Below are positions 35,379-43,696 of a stretch of DNA of 43,771 nucleotides, in pieces (positions within the stretch are counted from its first letter, which is position 1; the number at the start of each line of letters is the position of its first letter). The translations under genes were made by a program, and so were the position numbers. Under the pieces are notes generated by a model. It saw only the letters and a list, made by a program, of their open reading frames with translations, was not told the origin of the DNA and did not search any database. The DNA lies in NCBI RefSeq assembly GCF_024158915.1, contig NZ_JAMZGF010000046.1, forward strand, positions 1 to 43,771, in the 5' to 3' direction. The stretch is from Chryseobacterium sp. S0630. Its GTDB lineage: Bacteria; Bacteroidota; Bacteroidia; Flavobacteriales; Weeksellaceae.

Positions 35379-35398
35379 AATATACCAATCGGTATATT
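35379..35398. promoter_or_regulatory. TetR-type operator, distal copy
   Basis: AATATACCAATCGGTATATT is a palindrome but for one base pair and differs from the proximal copy at two positions. The ATACC-n4-GGTAT core is like that of many TetR-family operators. The copies are 76 bp apart. Confidence 0.7.
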
Positions 35399-35442
35399 AA
35401 TAAGATAAAAAAAATCTTACTGCTCTGGTAAGATTCTATTGT

Positions 35443-35943
35443 TTATGCTCTGCTTAGCTGATCAAGTTTTTTTAGCAGTGTGGGCATTCTGTAATCGCCA
35501 TGCATCTGTTCTACTTTTAATTGAACTTCATCTACATCTATTCCTTTCGCTGTTACAAAAAGTGGCGTTTTACTTTCTCCACGGAAAACACTTCTTCGCT
35601 GGGAATCCGGTGTTGTAAATTCATTTTTTGCAATCCCAACAATAGGATATTTTTCTTCCAATTCATCGTAAAGGTGTCCACCAAGACCAATTTTCCCGTG
35701 ATTATCCAAAGTGACATATCCATCGACAATGATAATATCTTCCGGTTTTAATGTTATTTTCTTCAGAAGACTTACAATGCAGGGCAATTCTCTTTTGTAA
35801 AAGGCTCCGCTTTCATATTCTGAACTCACAGGAATCTGTTCTATAAAGACTTCCACTTCTTTTTCCGAAGTCCAGTCTTCAAATGCAATACACACGGTAT
35901 TGGCATAATCCTCATAATAGTAGGTATCGAATGCGTAAATCAT
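35443..35943 (-). CDS. Short endonuclease V-like protein
   Basis: The 166-residue protein looks like a compact form of endonuclease V (Nfi), which cleaves near deoxyinosine. D6 in the first strand, E52 in FYKRELP, D74 in IIIVDGYVTL and K106 in VGIAKNEF match conserved positions, and YRMPTLLKKLDQLSR matches the C-terminal YRLPEPTRLADRLSR-type end. It is about 60 residues shorter than the usual enzyme, mainly at the N terminus. Where the family has SPGHR, this protein reads TAKGID, so the conserved histidine seems absent. Activity is therefore uncertain. It lies ten bases downstream of a VOC gene on the same strand, so the two are likely co-transcribed. Confidence 0.72.
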   Translation of the reverse strand: MIYAFDTYYYEDYANTVCIAFEDWTSEKEVEVFIEQIPVSSEYESGAFYKRELPCIVSLLKKITLKPEDIIIVDGYVTLDNHGKIGLGGHLYDELEEKYPIVGIAKNEFTTPDSQRRSVFRGESKTPLFVTAKGIDVDEVQLKVEQMHGDYRMPTLLKKLDQLSRA

Positions 35944-35952
35944 ATTTCTCTC

Positions 35953-36333
35953 TTAAAAAAACTCACCGAAATGCCACAATATCCCAGACGGATCGTGTAC
36001 AAAACACTCCTTTCCCCAGTCCATGACTCTTACCGGAGTCAATTTTACATGTTGATATTTGTCTGTAAGGCCTAAAGACAGCAGTTCGTTCCAGAATTCA
36101 TTGGTATTGGCAACTTCCATAAAAATCATGGTATTGTCTACCCAATCTTTTGCGTAATAATCCTGAAGATAAAAGCCAATTTCTTCACGTATAAAAAGTG
36201 ATAATTTGGGCTCCAGAACAACTTCTTCAAAACCCAGATCTTTATAAAAATTTCTGCTGATTTCAAAGTTTTGTGCTCCGATAAAAGGTCTGATGGATTT
36301 CAGTTTTGGGGTCATAGTTTTTCTATTTTTCAA
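35953..36333 (-). CDS. VOC family protein (glyoxalase/bleomycin-resistance fold)
   Basis: The 126-residue cytoplasmic protein has the paired beta-alpha-beta-beta-beta modules of the vicinal oxygen chelate fold: IRPFIGAQNFEISRNFYKDLGFEEV at the start, then LGLTDKYQHVKLTP and a C-terminal FVHDPSGILWHFGEFF. A second ATG lies six codons in. Members bind metals or small ligands, and no specific function can be assigned. It precedes the endonuclease V-like gene by ten bases. Confidence 0.85.
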   Translation of the reverse strand: MKNRKTMTPKLKSIRPFIGAQNFEISRNFYKDLGFEEVVLEPKLSLFIREEIGFYLQDYYAKDWVDNTMIFMEVANTNEFWNELLSLGLTDKYQHVKLTPVRVMDWGKECFVHDPSGILWHFGEFF

Positions 36334-36370
36334 GGGGTTTCCGGTTTTTTCAAGCGGGATGGTAATTATT

Positions 36371-36405
36371 TACCCTTGTCAAGGTTTTAAACCTTGACAA
36401 GGGTA
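36371..36405. repeat. Perfect 35-bp nested palindrome
   Basis: Two 17-bp arms (TACCCTTGTCAAGGTTT and AAACCTTGACAAGGGTA) flank a single central base. Each arm contains its own small palindrome (CCTTG-n-CAAGG), so a cruciform with branched arms is possible. The element lies between two minus-strand genes without a T run beyond it. It is likely a dispersed intergenic repeat; transcription ending there is possible. Confidence 0.85.
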
Positions 36406-36432
36406 AGAACCAATCCGAATTAAAACTGGTGT

Positions 36433-37473
36433 TTATTTTTTGTCAACCACAATTCTTTCTTCCCTGTTGGCGATATCCCAGGCCGTTGTAAAAATAAGCT
36501 GGGTTCTTTTCTCCAACAACGGATAATCAATCTTTTCCGGATCATCCCCTGGTTTGTGATAATCTTCATGAATACCATCAAAGAAGAATGCTACAGGAAT
36601 ATTATGCTTGGCAAAATTATAGTGGTCTGAACGGTAATACAATTGTTCAGGATCATTCAAATCATCGTATTTGTAATTCAATTCCAGATTGTTGGTTCTT
36701 TTGTTTGCCGCTTCGTTGATTACTTTGAGCTGAGAACTCAACATTTCAGAACCAATCACATAGACATATTGTTTTCCTCTGTTGGCAGGATCATCACGTC
36801 CGATCATATCAATATTAAGGTCAACAACTGTATTGGCTAATGGGAAAACAGGGTTTTCGGAATAATATTCTGAACCAAACAGCCCATGTTCCTCTCCTGT
36901 AACATGCAGAAACAGAATGGATCTTTTAGGACCCTTTCCTGCTTTTTTAGCCTGCTGGAATGCTTTGGCAATTTCCATTACAGCTACAGTTCCACTTCCG
37001 TCATCGTCTGCTCCGTTGTACACTACTCCATTTTTTGTTCCTACATGATCATAATGTGCAGAAACCACCACAATCTCTTCCGGTTTTTCGCTTCCTTCAA
37101 TGAAAGCCAGAATATTTTCAGAATCCGGAAGGTTGCCGCCTCCTCTTTTCTTCATGAATTCGGAAGGTACTTTCTGATAGTATGAATTTAATGTTTTAGG
37201 CCCTGAAATACCCAGATTTTTATAATAATTAACAATATACTCACCCGCTTTTTTCTGTCCTTTGCTTCCGGTGTCACGCCCTTCCATATCGTCTGCAGCA
37301 ATGACGTACAGGTTTTTCTTTAAATCCTCTGCATTAATCTCTTTATAGGCATTGTTAAATGCTTTGTTATGTTTTGTTGAAACAGGATGTGAAGCATTCC
37401 CGTCAGATATTTTTGCCGTTCCACAACTGGTTACTAGAGCCATTGCCAATAACGGAATAAGTATTTTTCTCAT
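36433..37473 (-). CDS. M28 family zinc aminopeptidase, lipoprotein
   Basis: I use ATG 37473 (346 residues), which places a lipoprotein signal MRKILIPLLAMALVTSC with the lipid-bearing Cys at 17; the frame is open nine codons further. The catalytic domain shows VVSAHYDHVG (metal histidine and aspartate), NGADDDGSGTVAVMEIAKAF (bridging aspartate) and GEEHGLFGSEYY (catalytic glutamate pair), all M28 hallmarks, with later DMIGRDDP and HYNFAKHNIPV parts. It would trim peptides in the periplasm or on the membrane surface. It has its own gap on both sides and seems to be a single-gene unit. Confidence 0.92.
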   Translation of the reverse strand: MRKILIPLLAMALVTSCGTAKISDGNASHPVSTKHNKAFNNAYKEINAEDLKKNLYVIAADDMEGRDTGSKGQKKAGEYIVNYYKNLGISGPKTLNSYYQKVPSEFMKKRGGGNLPDSENILAFIEGSEKPEEIVVVSAHYDHVGTKNGVVYNGADDDGSGTVAVMEIAKAFQQAKKAGKGPKRSILFLHVTGEEHGLFGSEYYSENPVFPLANTVVDLNIDMIGRDDPANRGKQYVYVIGSEMLSSQLKVINEAANKRTNNLELNYKYDDLNDPEQLYYRSDHYNFAKHNIPVAFFFDGIHEDYHKPGDDPEKIDYPLLEKRTQLIFTTAWDIANREERIVVDKK

Positions 37474-37608
37474 AGAAGATAAATTTCTTAAAAATAACAA
37501 TTTTTATTGAATCCCGGCATGCAGAGTGAATATGACAAAATAATATGCAATCCATTACAAATTGAACGGCACGTTATTTTTAAATATAATCCGGTATTAA
37601 AATTTTAT

Positions 37609-37616
37609 TATATTTG
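37609..37616 (+). promoter_or_regulatory. -7 box (TATATTTG) of the aminotransferase gene
   Basis: TATATTTG fits TAnnTTTG and ends 17 bp before the GTG start at 37634. Confidence 0.5.
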
Positions 37617-37633
37617 ATAAAAATACAAAATAA

Positions 37634-38773
37634 GTGAAAGAAATTTACGGATTTACTCATTATTCCTTTTTTACGGAAATGTCCGAGCTGGCAACCAGGC
37701 ACGGAAGCTTTGATCTTTCTTTGGGACTTCCCGATTTTGATATTGATGAACGCCTGAAAGTATTTTTAAAAGAAGCTGCAGAAAAGAACACTCATCATTA
37801 CGAACCTCTTGCAGGGAACCCTCTTCTGATAGAAAGCATTATTCGTTTCAATGCAAAAAGAACCCATACAATCTCTCTTACAGGCAAAGAAATCACCATT
37901 ATCCCATGTGCAACCTTTGGTTTATATACTTCGCTTAAATCAATTCTGAATCAAGGTGATGAAGTCATCATTATTCAACCTTCATACTACACTTATGGAC
38001 CAGCTGTAGTCATGAATGGAGGAATTCCTGTTTATTATGATCTTGATGGTGATTTTACCATCGATTGGAATCTGTTTAAAGACTGTATTACTGAAAAGAC
38101 AAGAGCAGTCATTGTCAACTCTCCCCAGAATCCCACCGGAAAAGTATGGAAAAAAGAAGACTGGAATCAGCTCTATGAACTGATTAAAGACCGTGATATT
38201 TATTTGATTTCAGAAGAAATATATGATACTTATTGTTATGATAAAACTGAACATTACAGTTCTTTCATCCATCCTGGACTAAAAGAAAAAACTTTCTGCA
38301 TTTTTTCTTTTGGTAAAATGTTTCATACTTCGGGATGGAAAGTGAGTTATATGCTTGCTTCAGAAGCTTTAACAGCAAGATTCCAGTGTCATCAGCAATA
38401 TATTTCTTACAGTGCAAATGCTCCTGCACAATATGCTATTGCAAAATACCTCGATGTATTTGATCCGGATATCAGCAAAAAAATCATGCAGGCGAAAAGA
38501 GATATTTTTAATGAAATGATTAAAGAAACACCACTTCAGATTGAAAAACAAGCGGAAGGAAGTGTTTTTCAGGTGGTTAATTTCAGGACTATTTCTAAAA
38601 GCATGACAGATGTGGAATTTTCCAAGTGGCTAACGATTGAGAAGAAGGTTTCCTGTCTTCCACTTTCTGCGTTCTATAATTCAAGACAAAATTCTGATTA
38701 TATCAGGTTTAGTTTTGCCAAAAAAGATGAATTGATTATTCAGGCGTTGGAGCATTTGAAAAGGAATCTTTGA
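37634..38773 (+). CDS. PLP-dependent class I aminotransferase, YbdL-like (methionine type)
   Basis: The 379-residue cytoplasmic enzyme uses a GTG start: a stop codon lies directly upstream in frame, and the next ATG, codon 16, would remove the FTHYSFFTEMSELA segment that relatives keep. It has DLSLGLPDF near 27-35, NSPQNPTGK at 162-170 (N166 contacts the cofactor), EEIYD at 194-198, the Schiff-base lysine K228 in SFGKMFHTSGWK, and YIRFSFAK near the end for the substrate carboxylate. The pattern is that of YbdL and kynurenine-aminotransferase-like enzymes that transfer amino groups from methionine and aromatic amino acids. The exact substrate is inferred. It is divergent from the M28 gene and has its own promoter box. 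Confidence 0.88.
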   Translation: MKEIYGFTHYSFFTEMSELATRHGSFDLSLGLPDFDIDERLKVFLKEAAEKNTHHYEPLAGNPLLIESIIRFNAKRTHTISLTGKEITIIPCATFGLYTSLKSILNQGDEVIIIQPSYYTYGPAVVMNGGIPVYYDLDGDFTIDWNLFKDCITEKTRAVIVNSPQNPTGKVWKKEDWNQLYELIKDRDIYLISEEIYDTYCYDKTEHYSSFIHPGLKEKTFCIFSFGKMFHTSGWKVSYMLASEALTARFQCHQQYISYSANAPAQYAIAKYLDVFDPDISKKIMQAKRDIFNEMIKETPLQIEKQAEGSVFQVVNFRTISKSMTDVEFSKWLTIEKKVSCLPLSAFYNSRQNSDYIRFSFAKKDELIIQALEHLKRNL

Positions 38774-38872
38774 TGTTTCTGCAGTTGTTTTTCCCACAGA
38801 TCGTACAGGTTTTCACAGATGATTCTGAATATTTTATTTGTGCAAGTTTTGTTTTTAAGGGTAATCAATAAA

Positions 38873-38898
38873 AAAAGCACCGCCATAGCGATGCTTTT
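38873..38898. terminator. Bidirectional terminator between the aminotransferase and pyrophosphatase genes
   Basis: AAAAGCA-n-CGC (38873-38883) pairs with GCG-n-TGCTTTT (38888-38898) around a CATA loop with one mismatch. On the minus strand TTTTTTT follows the stem, which suits the pyrophosphatase gene ending at 38919. Confidence 0.85.
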
Positions 38899-38918
38899 CT
38901 TCTATTTTTTCAGTGAAT

Positions 38919-41651
38919 TTAAAGAGCCAGTACTCTTACATCAATTCTTCTGTTTTTTGCTTTGCATTCATCAGTATCATTAGCTTCGCATACCGGATGT
39001 TGAGATCCATAGCCTTCTGCTTCTATTCTGTCTGCAGAAATACCTAGCTCAAGCAGTTTAAGTTTGGCAGTCTGTGCTCTCAGATTGGATAACTTAAGGT
39101 TACTATCTTCATTACCGCTGTTATCTGTATATCCACCTAGTTTTATTTTTAAATTCGGATAAGCATTTAAGATTTCTGACAAAGTATTCAATTGAAGTAC
39201 TGATTCTGCTTTCAGATCACTTGAACCTGTTTCAAAATAAAGGTTTTCAATAGTATACCACTTATTTGGATCTAATGCAGATTTATCTTTTTGTTTCACC
39301 ACATTATAAAGTTGGTAAAGCTGGCTTCCGTCACCAATGGCAATTGTTTTTCCTCCGTCCAGTTTTATTTTCTGAATATTTCCTGTTTCATATACAAAAT
39401 CTCCATTTTCATTAAGGTGCCCTTTGATTTCTCCCGGAATAACCGTAATTATTTTAGAATCTCCATTTACAGTGGGTGCACTACTTGAAATTCCTGTAAG
39501 ACTTTCAATTTTTGCTTTTCTGTTGGCTTCAATTTTATCTTTATGTAAAACAGCTAAAGTAGGCGCAATCACTAAAGAAACGATTGACATTAATTTGATC
39601 AGGATATTCATCGAAGGTCCTGATGTATCTTTAAACGGATCTCCCACTGTATCACCTGTTACAGATGCTTTGTGCGGTTCTGAACCTTTATAATAGGTCT
39701 GTCCATTGATATCAACTCCTTTTTCAAATGATTTTTTTGCATTGTCCCATGCTCCTCCAGCATTGTTCTGAAACATTCCCATTAAAACACCACATACTGT
39801 AGCTCCAGCTAAAAATCCTCCTAATACTTCAGGTCCGAAAATAAATCCGATTAATAAAGGAGAGACGATGGCAATCGCACCAGGCAGCATCATTTTTCTG
39901 ATAGATGCATCTGTAGAAATGGCAACACATTTTTCATATTCCGGCTGTGCTTTTCCTTCCAGGATTCCAGGAATTTCACGGAACTGTCTTCTTACTTCTT
40001 CTACCATTGCCATGGCAGCCTGTCCTACTGCGGTAATCGCCAATGAGGAGAAGATAAACGGAATCATTCCTCCTACAAAAAGTCCGGCAAGAACATCTGC
40101 TCTGTAAATATCAATACCGTCAATACCTGCAATACCTACAAAAGCAGCAAATAAAGCCAATGCTGTCAAAGCAGCCGAAGCAATGGCAAATCCTTTCCCT
40201 GTAGCAGCGGTTGTATTTCCTACGGCATCCAGAATATCTGTTTTCTCTCTTACTTCCTTAGGCAGTTCACTCATCTCAGCGATACCTCCTGCATTATCAG
40301 CGATAGGTCCGAAAGCATCAATAGCAAGCTGCATGGCTGTAGTAGCCATCATTCCAGCTGCGGCAATAGCCACTCCATAAAGCCCGGCACACAGATAAGA
40401 ACCATAGATTCCTCCTGCCAATACAATAATAGGAAGTAAAGTAGATTCCATTCCCACAGAAAGCCCACCGATAATATTGGTTGCGTGTCCTGTAGAAGAC
40501 TGTCTCACAATACTGGAAACAGGTCTTTTCCCCATGGCAGTGTAATATTCTGTAATAATACTCATTAAAGTTCCTACTACCAGACCTACCATAATAGCTC
40601 CGAATACGCCCATCTTAGTAAACTCATGGCCTCTGAGAACCATTTTTTCAGGAAGAATATAGGTTACAAGGAAATAAGAAGCAATAGCGGTAATTACAAT
40701 ACTTCCCCAGTTTCCAAGGTTTAATGCGTTCTGTACACTGGAAGTAGACGAACCTTCATTATCATTAATTTTCACAAATAAAGTTCCGATCATTGAAAAT
40801 ATAATTCCTGTTCCTGCAATCAGCATCGGCAAAAGAATCGGGGCAAAACCTCCGAAAGCATCATCAGAAACAGTTTCTCTACCTAATACCATCGTGGCAA
40901 GAACTGTCGCCACATACGATCCGAAAAGGTCAGCTCCCATTCCGGCAACATCTCCTACGTTATCTCCTACATTATCTGCAATTGTTGCTGGATTTCGGGG
41001 ATCATCTTCAGGAATTCCGGCTTCTACTTTTCCTACAAGGTCAGCACCTACGTCTGCCGCTTTTGTATAAATACCACCTCCTACTCTTGCAAAAAGCGCA
41101 ATGGATTCAGCCCCCAGAGAAAATCCGGTAAGAATTTCGATGGTCTTTTCCATTTCATGAGAGTCTACTGTAGCTTCAGGGGCAAAAATCTGTTTAATAA
41201 TAAGAAATAAAGCTCCTAAACCTAAGACCGCAAGCCCGGCAACTCCCATTCCCATCACAGAACCTCCTGTAAAAGATACTTTAAGGGCTTTTGACAGTGA
41301 AGTTCTTGCAGCTTCTGCCGTTCTCACATTCGCTTTGGTAGCGATTTTCATTCCGATAAACCCTGCTGATGCAGAGAATATAGCTCCAACAGCAAAAGCA
41401 AGTCCGATACTCCAGTGTGAGTTGGCATTACTTGAGCCCATTACTGCCAATAGAATGGCTACAACAACAACAAAGTACGTTAAGATTTTGTATTCAGCCT
41501 TTAGAAAAGCCATTGCACCGTCTGCAATATGGCCGCTGATTGTTTTCATTTTTTCATTTCCTGCATTCTGTTTGTTTACCCAGTTGCTCTGAAGAAATGT
41601 ATAAAGCAAAGCTATGACACCAAAAATTGGCACTAACACAAATAGATCCAT
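38919..41651 (-). CDS. hppA: Membrane pyrophosphatase (K+-dependent, proton type) fused to OmpA domain
   Basis: The 910-residue protein couples pyrophosphate hydrolysis to ion export. Residues 1 to about 720 form the 16-helix pump with TKAADVGADLVGKVEAGIPEDDPRNP (split here as the substrate site near 196-220), DNVGDNVGDVAGMGADLFGSY to 246, and GNTTAATGKG at 478-487. Ala482 and Gly485 in that last motif mark the K+-dependent type. Helix 6 has Gly244 where Na+ pumps carry Glu, while helix 5 has E182 in GAESIALFARV where most have Ser; this is as I recall for Flavobacterium-type H+ pumps. After a linker, residues 796-910 are an OmpA peptidoglycan-binding domain (YFETGSSDL, GGYTDNSG, LSNLRAQT, NRRIDV). 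Since the pump C terminus faces outward, the domain would lie in the periplasm. Confidence 0.93.
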   Translation of the reverse strand: MDLFVLVPIFGVIALLYTFLQSNWVNKQNAGNEKMKTISGHIADGAMAFLKAEYKILTYFVVVVAILLAVMGSSNANSHWSIGLAFAVGAIFSASAGFIGMKIATKANVRTAEAARTSLSKALKVSFTGGSVMGMGVAGLAVLGLGALFLIIKQIFAPEATVDSHEMEKTIEILTGFSLGAESIALFARVGGGIYTKAADVGADLVGKVEAGIPEDDPRNPATIADNVGDNVGDVAGMGADLFGSYVATVLATMVLGRETVSDDAFGGFAPILLPMLIAGTGIIFSMIGTLFVKINDNEGSSTSSVQNALNLGNWGSIVITAIASYFLVTYILPEKMVLRGHEFTKMGVFGAIMVGLVVGTLMSIITEYYTAMGKRPVSSIVRQSSTGHATNIIGGLSVGMESTLLPIIVLAGGIYGSYLCAGLYGVAIAAAGMMATTAMQLAIDAFGPIADNAGGIAEMSELPKEVREKTDILDAVGNTTAATGKGFAIASAALTALALFAAFVGIAGIDGIDIYRADVLAGLFVGGMIPFIFSSLAITAVGQAAMAMVEEVRRQFREIPGILEGKAQPEYEKCVAISTDASIRKMMLPGAIAIVSPLLIGFIFGPEVLGGFLAGATVCGVLMGMFQNNAGGAWDNAKKSFEKGVDINGQTYYKGSEPHKASVTGDTVGDPFKDTSGPSMNILIKLMSIVSLVIAPTLAVLHKDKIEANRKAKIESLTGISSSAPTVNGDSKIITVIPGEIKGHLNENGDFVYETGNIQKIKLDGGKTIAIGDGSQLYQLYNVVKQKDKSALDPNKWYTIENLYFETGSSDLKAESVLQLNTLSEILNAYPNLKIKLGGYTDNSGNEDSNLKLSNLRAQTAKLKLLELGISADRIEAEGYGSQHPVCEANDTDECKAKNRRIDVRVLAL

Positions 41652-41749
41652 AGTTTATTATTTTATATTAAAAAATTGAGATTAGTCTTATAAATATAAT
41701 GAAATTATAAACACGCAATAAAATTCACTAATAATTATCTATTATTTCG

Positions 41750-41757
41750 TAAATTTG
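41750..41757 (+). promoter_or_regulatory. -7 box (TAAATTTG) of the amidohydrolase gene
   Basis: TAAATTTG fits TAnnTTTG and ends 29 bp before the ATG at 41787, in the gap divergent to the pyrophosphatase gene. Confidence 0.5.
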
Positions 41758-41786
41758 TTTATCACCATGATTTGAATTAATTATTT

Positions 41787-43508
41787 ATGAAAAGGATATT
41801 GTACACTATTTTTTTATCTGCAAGCATAAGCAGCTGTCAAAATAAGATTCCACAAGAAAAAGCTGAAATACTTTATTTCGGAGGTTCTATTATAACAATG
41901 GAAGATTCTTCTCCACAAATTGAAGCTGTAGCAGTAAAAGACGGGAAAATACTTTTTGCCGGAACAAAATCAGATGCAGAACGTTTCTCTGAACCTTCTA
42001 CTAAAATGATTAACCTTAATGGAAAAGCTCTACTTCCTGGCTTTATAGATGTTCATGGACATCTTACTTCAAGAGCCGGGATGATGGATGTTGTAGATTT
42101 ATCTCCTGAACCTTATGGTACAGTAAATTCAATTAAAGATTTACAGACTAGAATTAAAAACTATATTAAAGACAAAAAAATCACAGATAATATACCCGTT
42201 ATCGGAAATGGTTATGATGATGCGATCATTACGGAGCACCGTCATCCTACAAAAACAGAACTGGACGCCATCAGCAAGACTAATCCTATCATTGTTATTC
42301 ATGCTTCAGGCCATGCCAGCGTAGCTAACAGTGCCATGCTAAAGCTTCTGGGAATAACGGAATCATCAAAAGATCCTGAAGGAGGTCACCTTGGCAGGGA
42401 CAAAAAAACAGGAAAACTGAACGGAAAATTAGAAGAAAATGCAAGTTTCAATGCGTTATTGGCCATCACAGAAAAAATGGGTAAAGGCAAAAACACCCAA
42501 GCTCATGCAATGGAAAATCTGATGAAAGCCCAGGATGAATGGCTCAGCTATGGACAGACTACTATTTGTGACGGGAGAACCATGGGAGAAAGTGTTGCTC
42601 TGTTAGAAAAAGCAGCATCTCAGCATCTTCTTAAAGCTGATGTTGTTTACTTTCCTGATTATGAATATTTCAAAAAAGATTTCAACAACTTCAAACCAAA
42701 GTATATGAAGTATGAAAATCATCTGAAATTAGCTGGATTCAAATTTTCTGATGATGGTTCCCCACAAGGTAAAACAGCCTGGCTTACCCAGCCTTATTTA
42801 GTTCCACCTGAAGGTCAGTCTAAAGACTATAAAGGGTTCCCTATTTTTACGGATGAAACCTTATATAACGACCTGAAGGTCCTTTTTCAAAATAATATCA
42901 CTGCCCAGCTTCATGTAAATGGAGATGCAGCAATTGATCAAGCTATCCGTGTTATTCAAAGGTTAAAAGATGAAAACATTTACAAGCCGGAATTGCGGGC
43001 AACATTAATTCACGTACAGAACAGCAGACCTGATCATATTCAAAAAATAAAAGAATTAGGAGTAATCCCTTCTTATTTTTCTACTCATGCTTATTTATGG
43101 GGAGATTGGCATTATTCGAGTGTTTTCGGTCCTGAAAGAGCTTCTTTTATCAGTCCGGCAAATTCAGCATTAAAGGCAGGAATTACTTTTACTATTCATC
43201 ATGATGCTCCGGTTACACCACCCGATCTGATTACGGCAGTGTACGCAGCAGTGAATAGAAAGACCCGATCTGGAATGATTTTAGGTCCTAATGAAAGAAT
43301 CTCCACCCTTGAAGCTTTAAAAGCAATTACCATTAACGGAGCTTATCAATTACAGGAAGAAAACAGAAAAGGGTCTATTAAAGCTGGTAAAATAGCTGAT
43401 TTTGTTATTCTTGACCAGAATCCTTTAACAGTAGCTCCTGAAAACCTCAGAAACATTAAGGTTCTGGAAACGATAAAAGAAGGAAATTCTGTCTACAAAA
43501 GAAAGTAG
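41787..43508 (+). CDS. YtcJ-like amidohydrolase family 3, lipoprotein
   Basis: The 573-residue protein starts with a lipoprotein signal (KRILYTIFLSASISSC, Cys 17 or so). The amidohydrolase barrel has GFIDVHGHL after strand 1, IVIHASGHASVAN, FSDDGSPQGKTAWL, LHVNGDAAIDQAI, and HHDAPVTPPD near the C terminus, all typical of the YtcJ/LAF3 group. Its N- and C-terminal parts form the small composite beta domain (SIITMEDSSPQIEAVAVKDGKILFAG; KAGKIADFVILDQNPL). Relatives hydrolyse N-substituted amides or formamides; the natural substrate is not known. It stands alone and is followed by the right-hand copy of the end repeat, whose hairpin could end its transcript. Confidence 0.88.
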   Translation: MKRILYTIFLSASISSCQNKIPQEKAEILYFGGSIITMEDSSPQIEAVAVKDGKILFAGTKSDAERFSEPSTKMINLNGKALLPGFIDVHGHLTSRAGMMDVVDLSPEPYGTVNSIKDLQTRIKNYIKDKKITDNIPVIGNGYDDAIITEHRHPTKTELDAISKTNPIIVIHASGHASVANSAMLKLLGITESSKDPEGGHLGRDKKTGKLNGKLEENASFNALLAITEKMGKGKNTQAHAMENLMKAQDEWLSYGQTTICDGRTMGESVALLEKAASQHLLKADVVYFPDYEYFKKDFNNFKPKYMKYENHLKLAGFKFSDDGSPQGKTAWLTQPYLVPPEGQSKDYKGFPIFTDETLYNDLKVLFQNNITAQLHVNGDAAIDQAIRVIQRLKDENIYKPELRATLIHVQNSRPDHIQKIKELGVIPSYFSTHAYLWGDWHYSSVFGPERASFISPANSALKAGITFTIHHDAPVTPPDLITAVYAAVNRKTRSGMILGPNERISTLEALKAITINGAYQLQEENRKGSIKAGKIADFVILDQNPLTVAPENLRNIKVLETIKEGNSVYKRK

Positions 43509-43548
43509 ATCTTTGTACAATGATTTAATGAAAAGAGCAGATACTAAA

Positions 43549-43657
43549 GAGACTGTCCAAAAAGTTTGGGCAGTCTCCTGTTATTATAAAGAAATAGAAT
43601 TTAGAAGATTTTGAGGGTCATGTAAATGTCTTGAATGAACCTTAGATCCGACACTTT
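43549..43657 (-). repeat. Right copy of the 109-110 bp dispersed repeat, with hairpin
   Basis: It is the reverse complement of positions 1-110 with about eight substitutions. The stem-loop at 43549-43577 (GAGACTG-n-CCAAA with TTTGG-n-CAGTCTC, loop AAG) lies 41 bp past the amidohydrolase stop and may act as its terminator, though the T run on this side is poor. Confidence 0.85.
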
Positions 43658-43696
43658 ATATAAAAAACCATTCTTGTTCGATAAAATTTAAATAGA

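Noticed and set aside
37679..38773. ATG at codon 16 as the start of the aminotransferase
   Set aside because: It would remove a segment that aligns with the conserved N-terminal part of YbdL-like enzymes; GTG 37634 follows an in-frame stop.
39291..41592. Several plus-strand ORFs opposite the pyrophosphatase gene
   Set aside because: They are shadows arising from the codon bias of a long gene.
1..43657. The whole window as a composite transposon bounded by the inverted repeats
   Set aside because: There is no transposase near either end, and the contents are mostly typical chromosomal genes; a dispersed repeat at contig ends is simpler.
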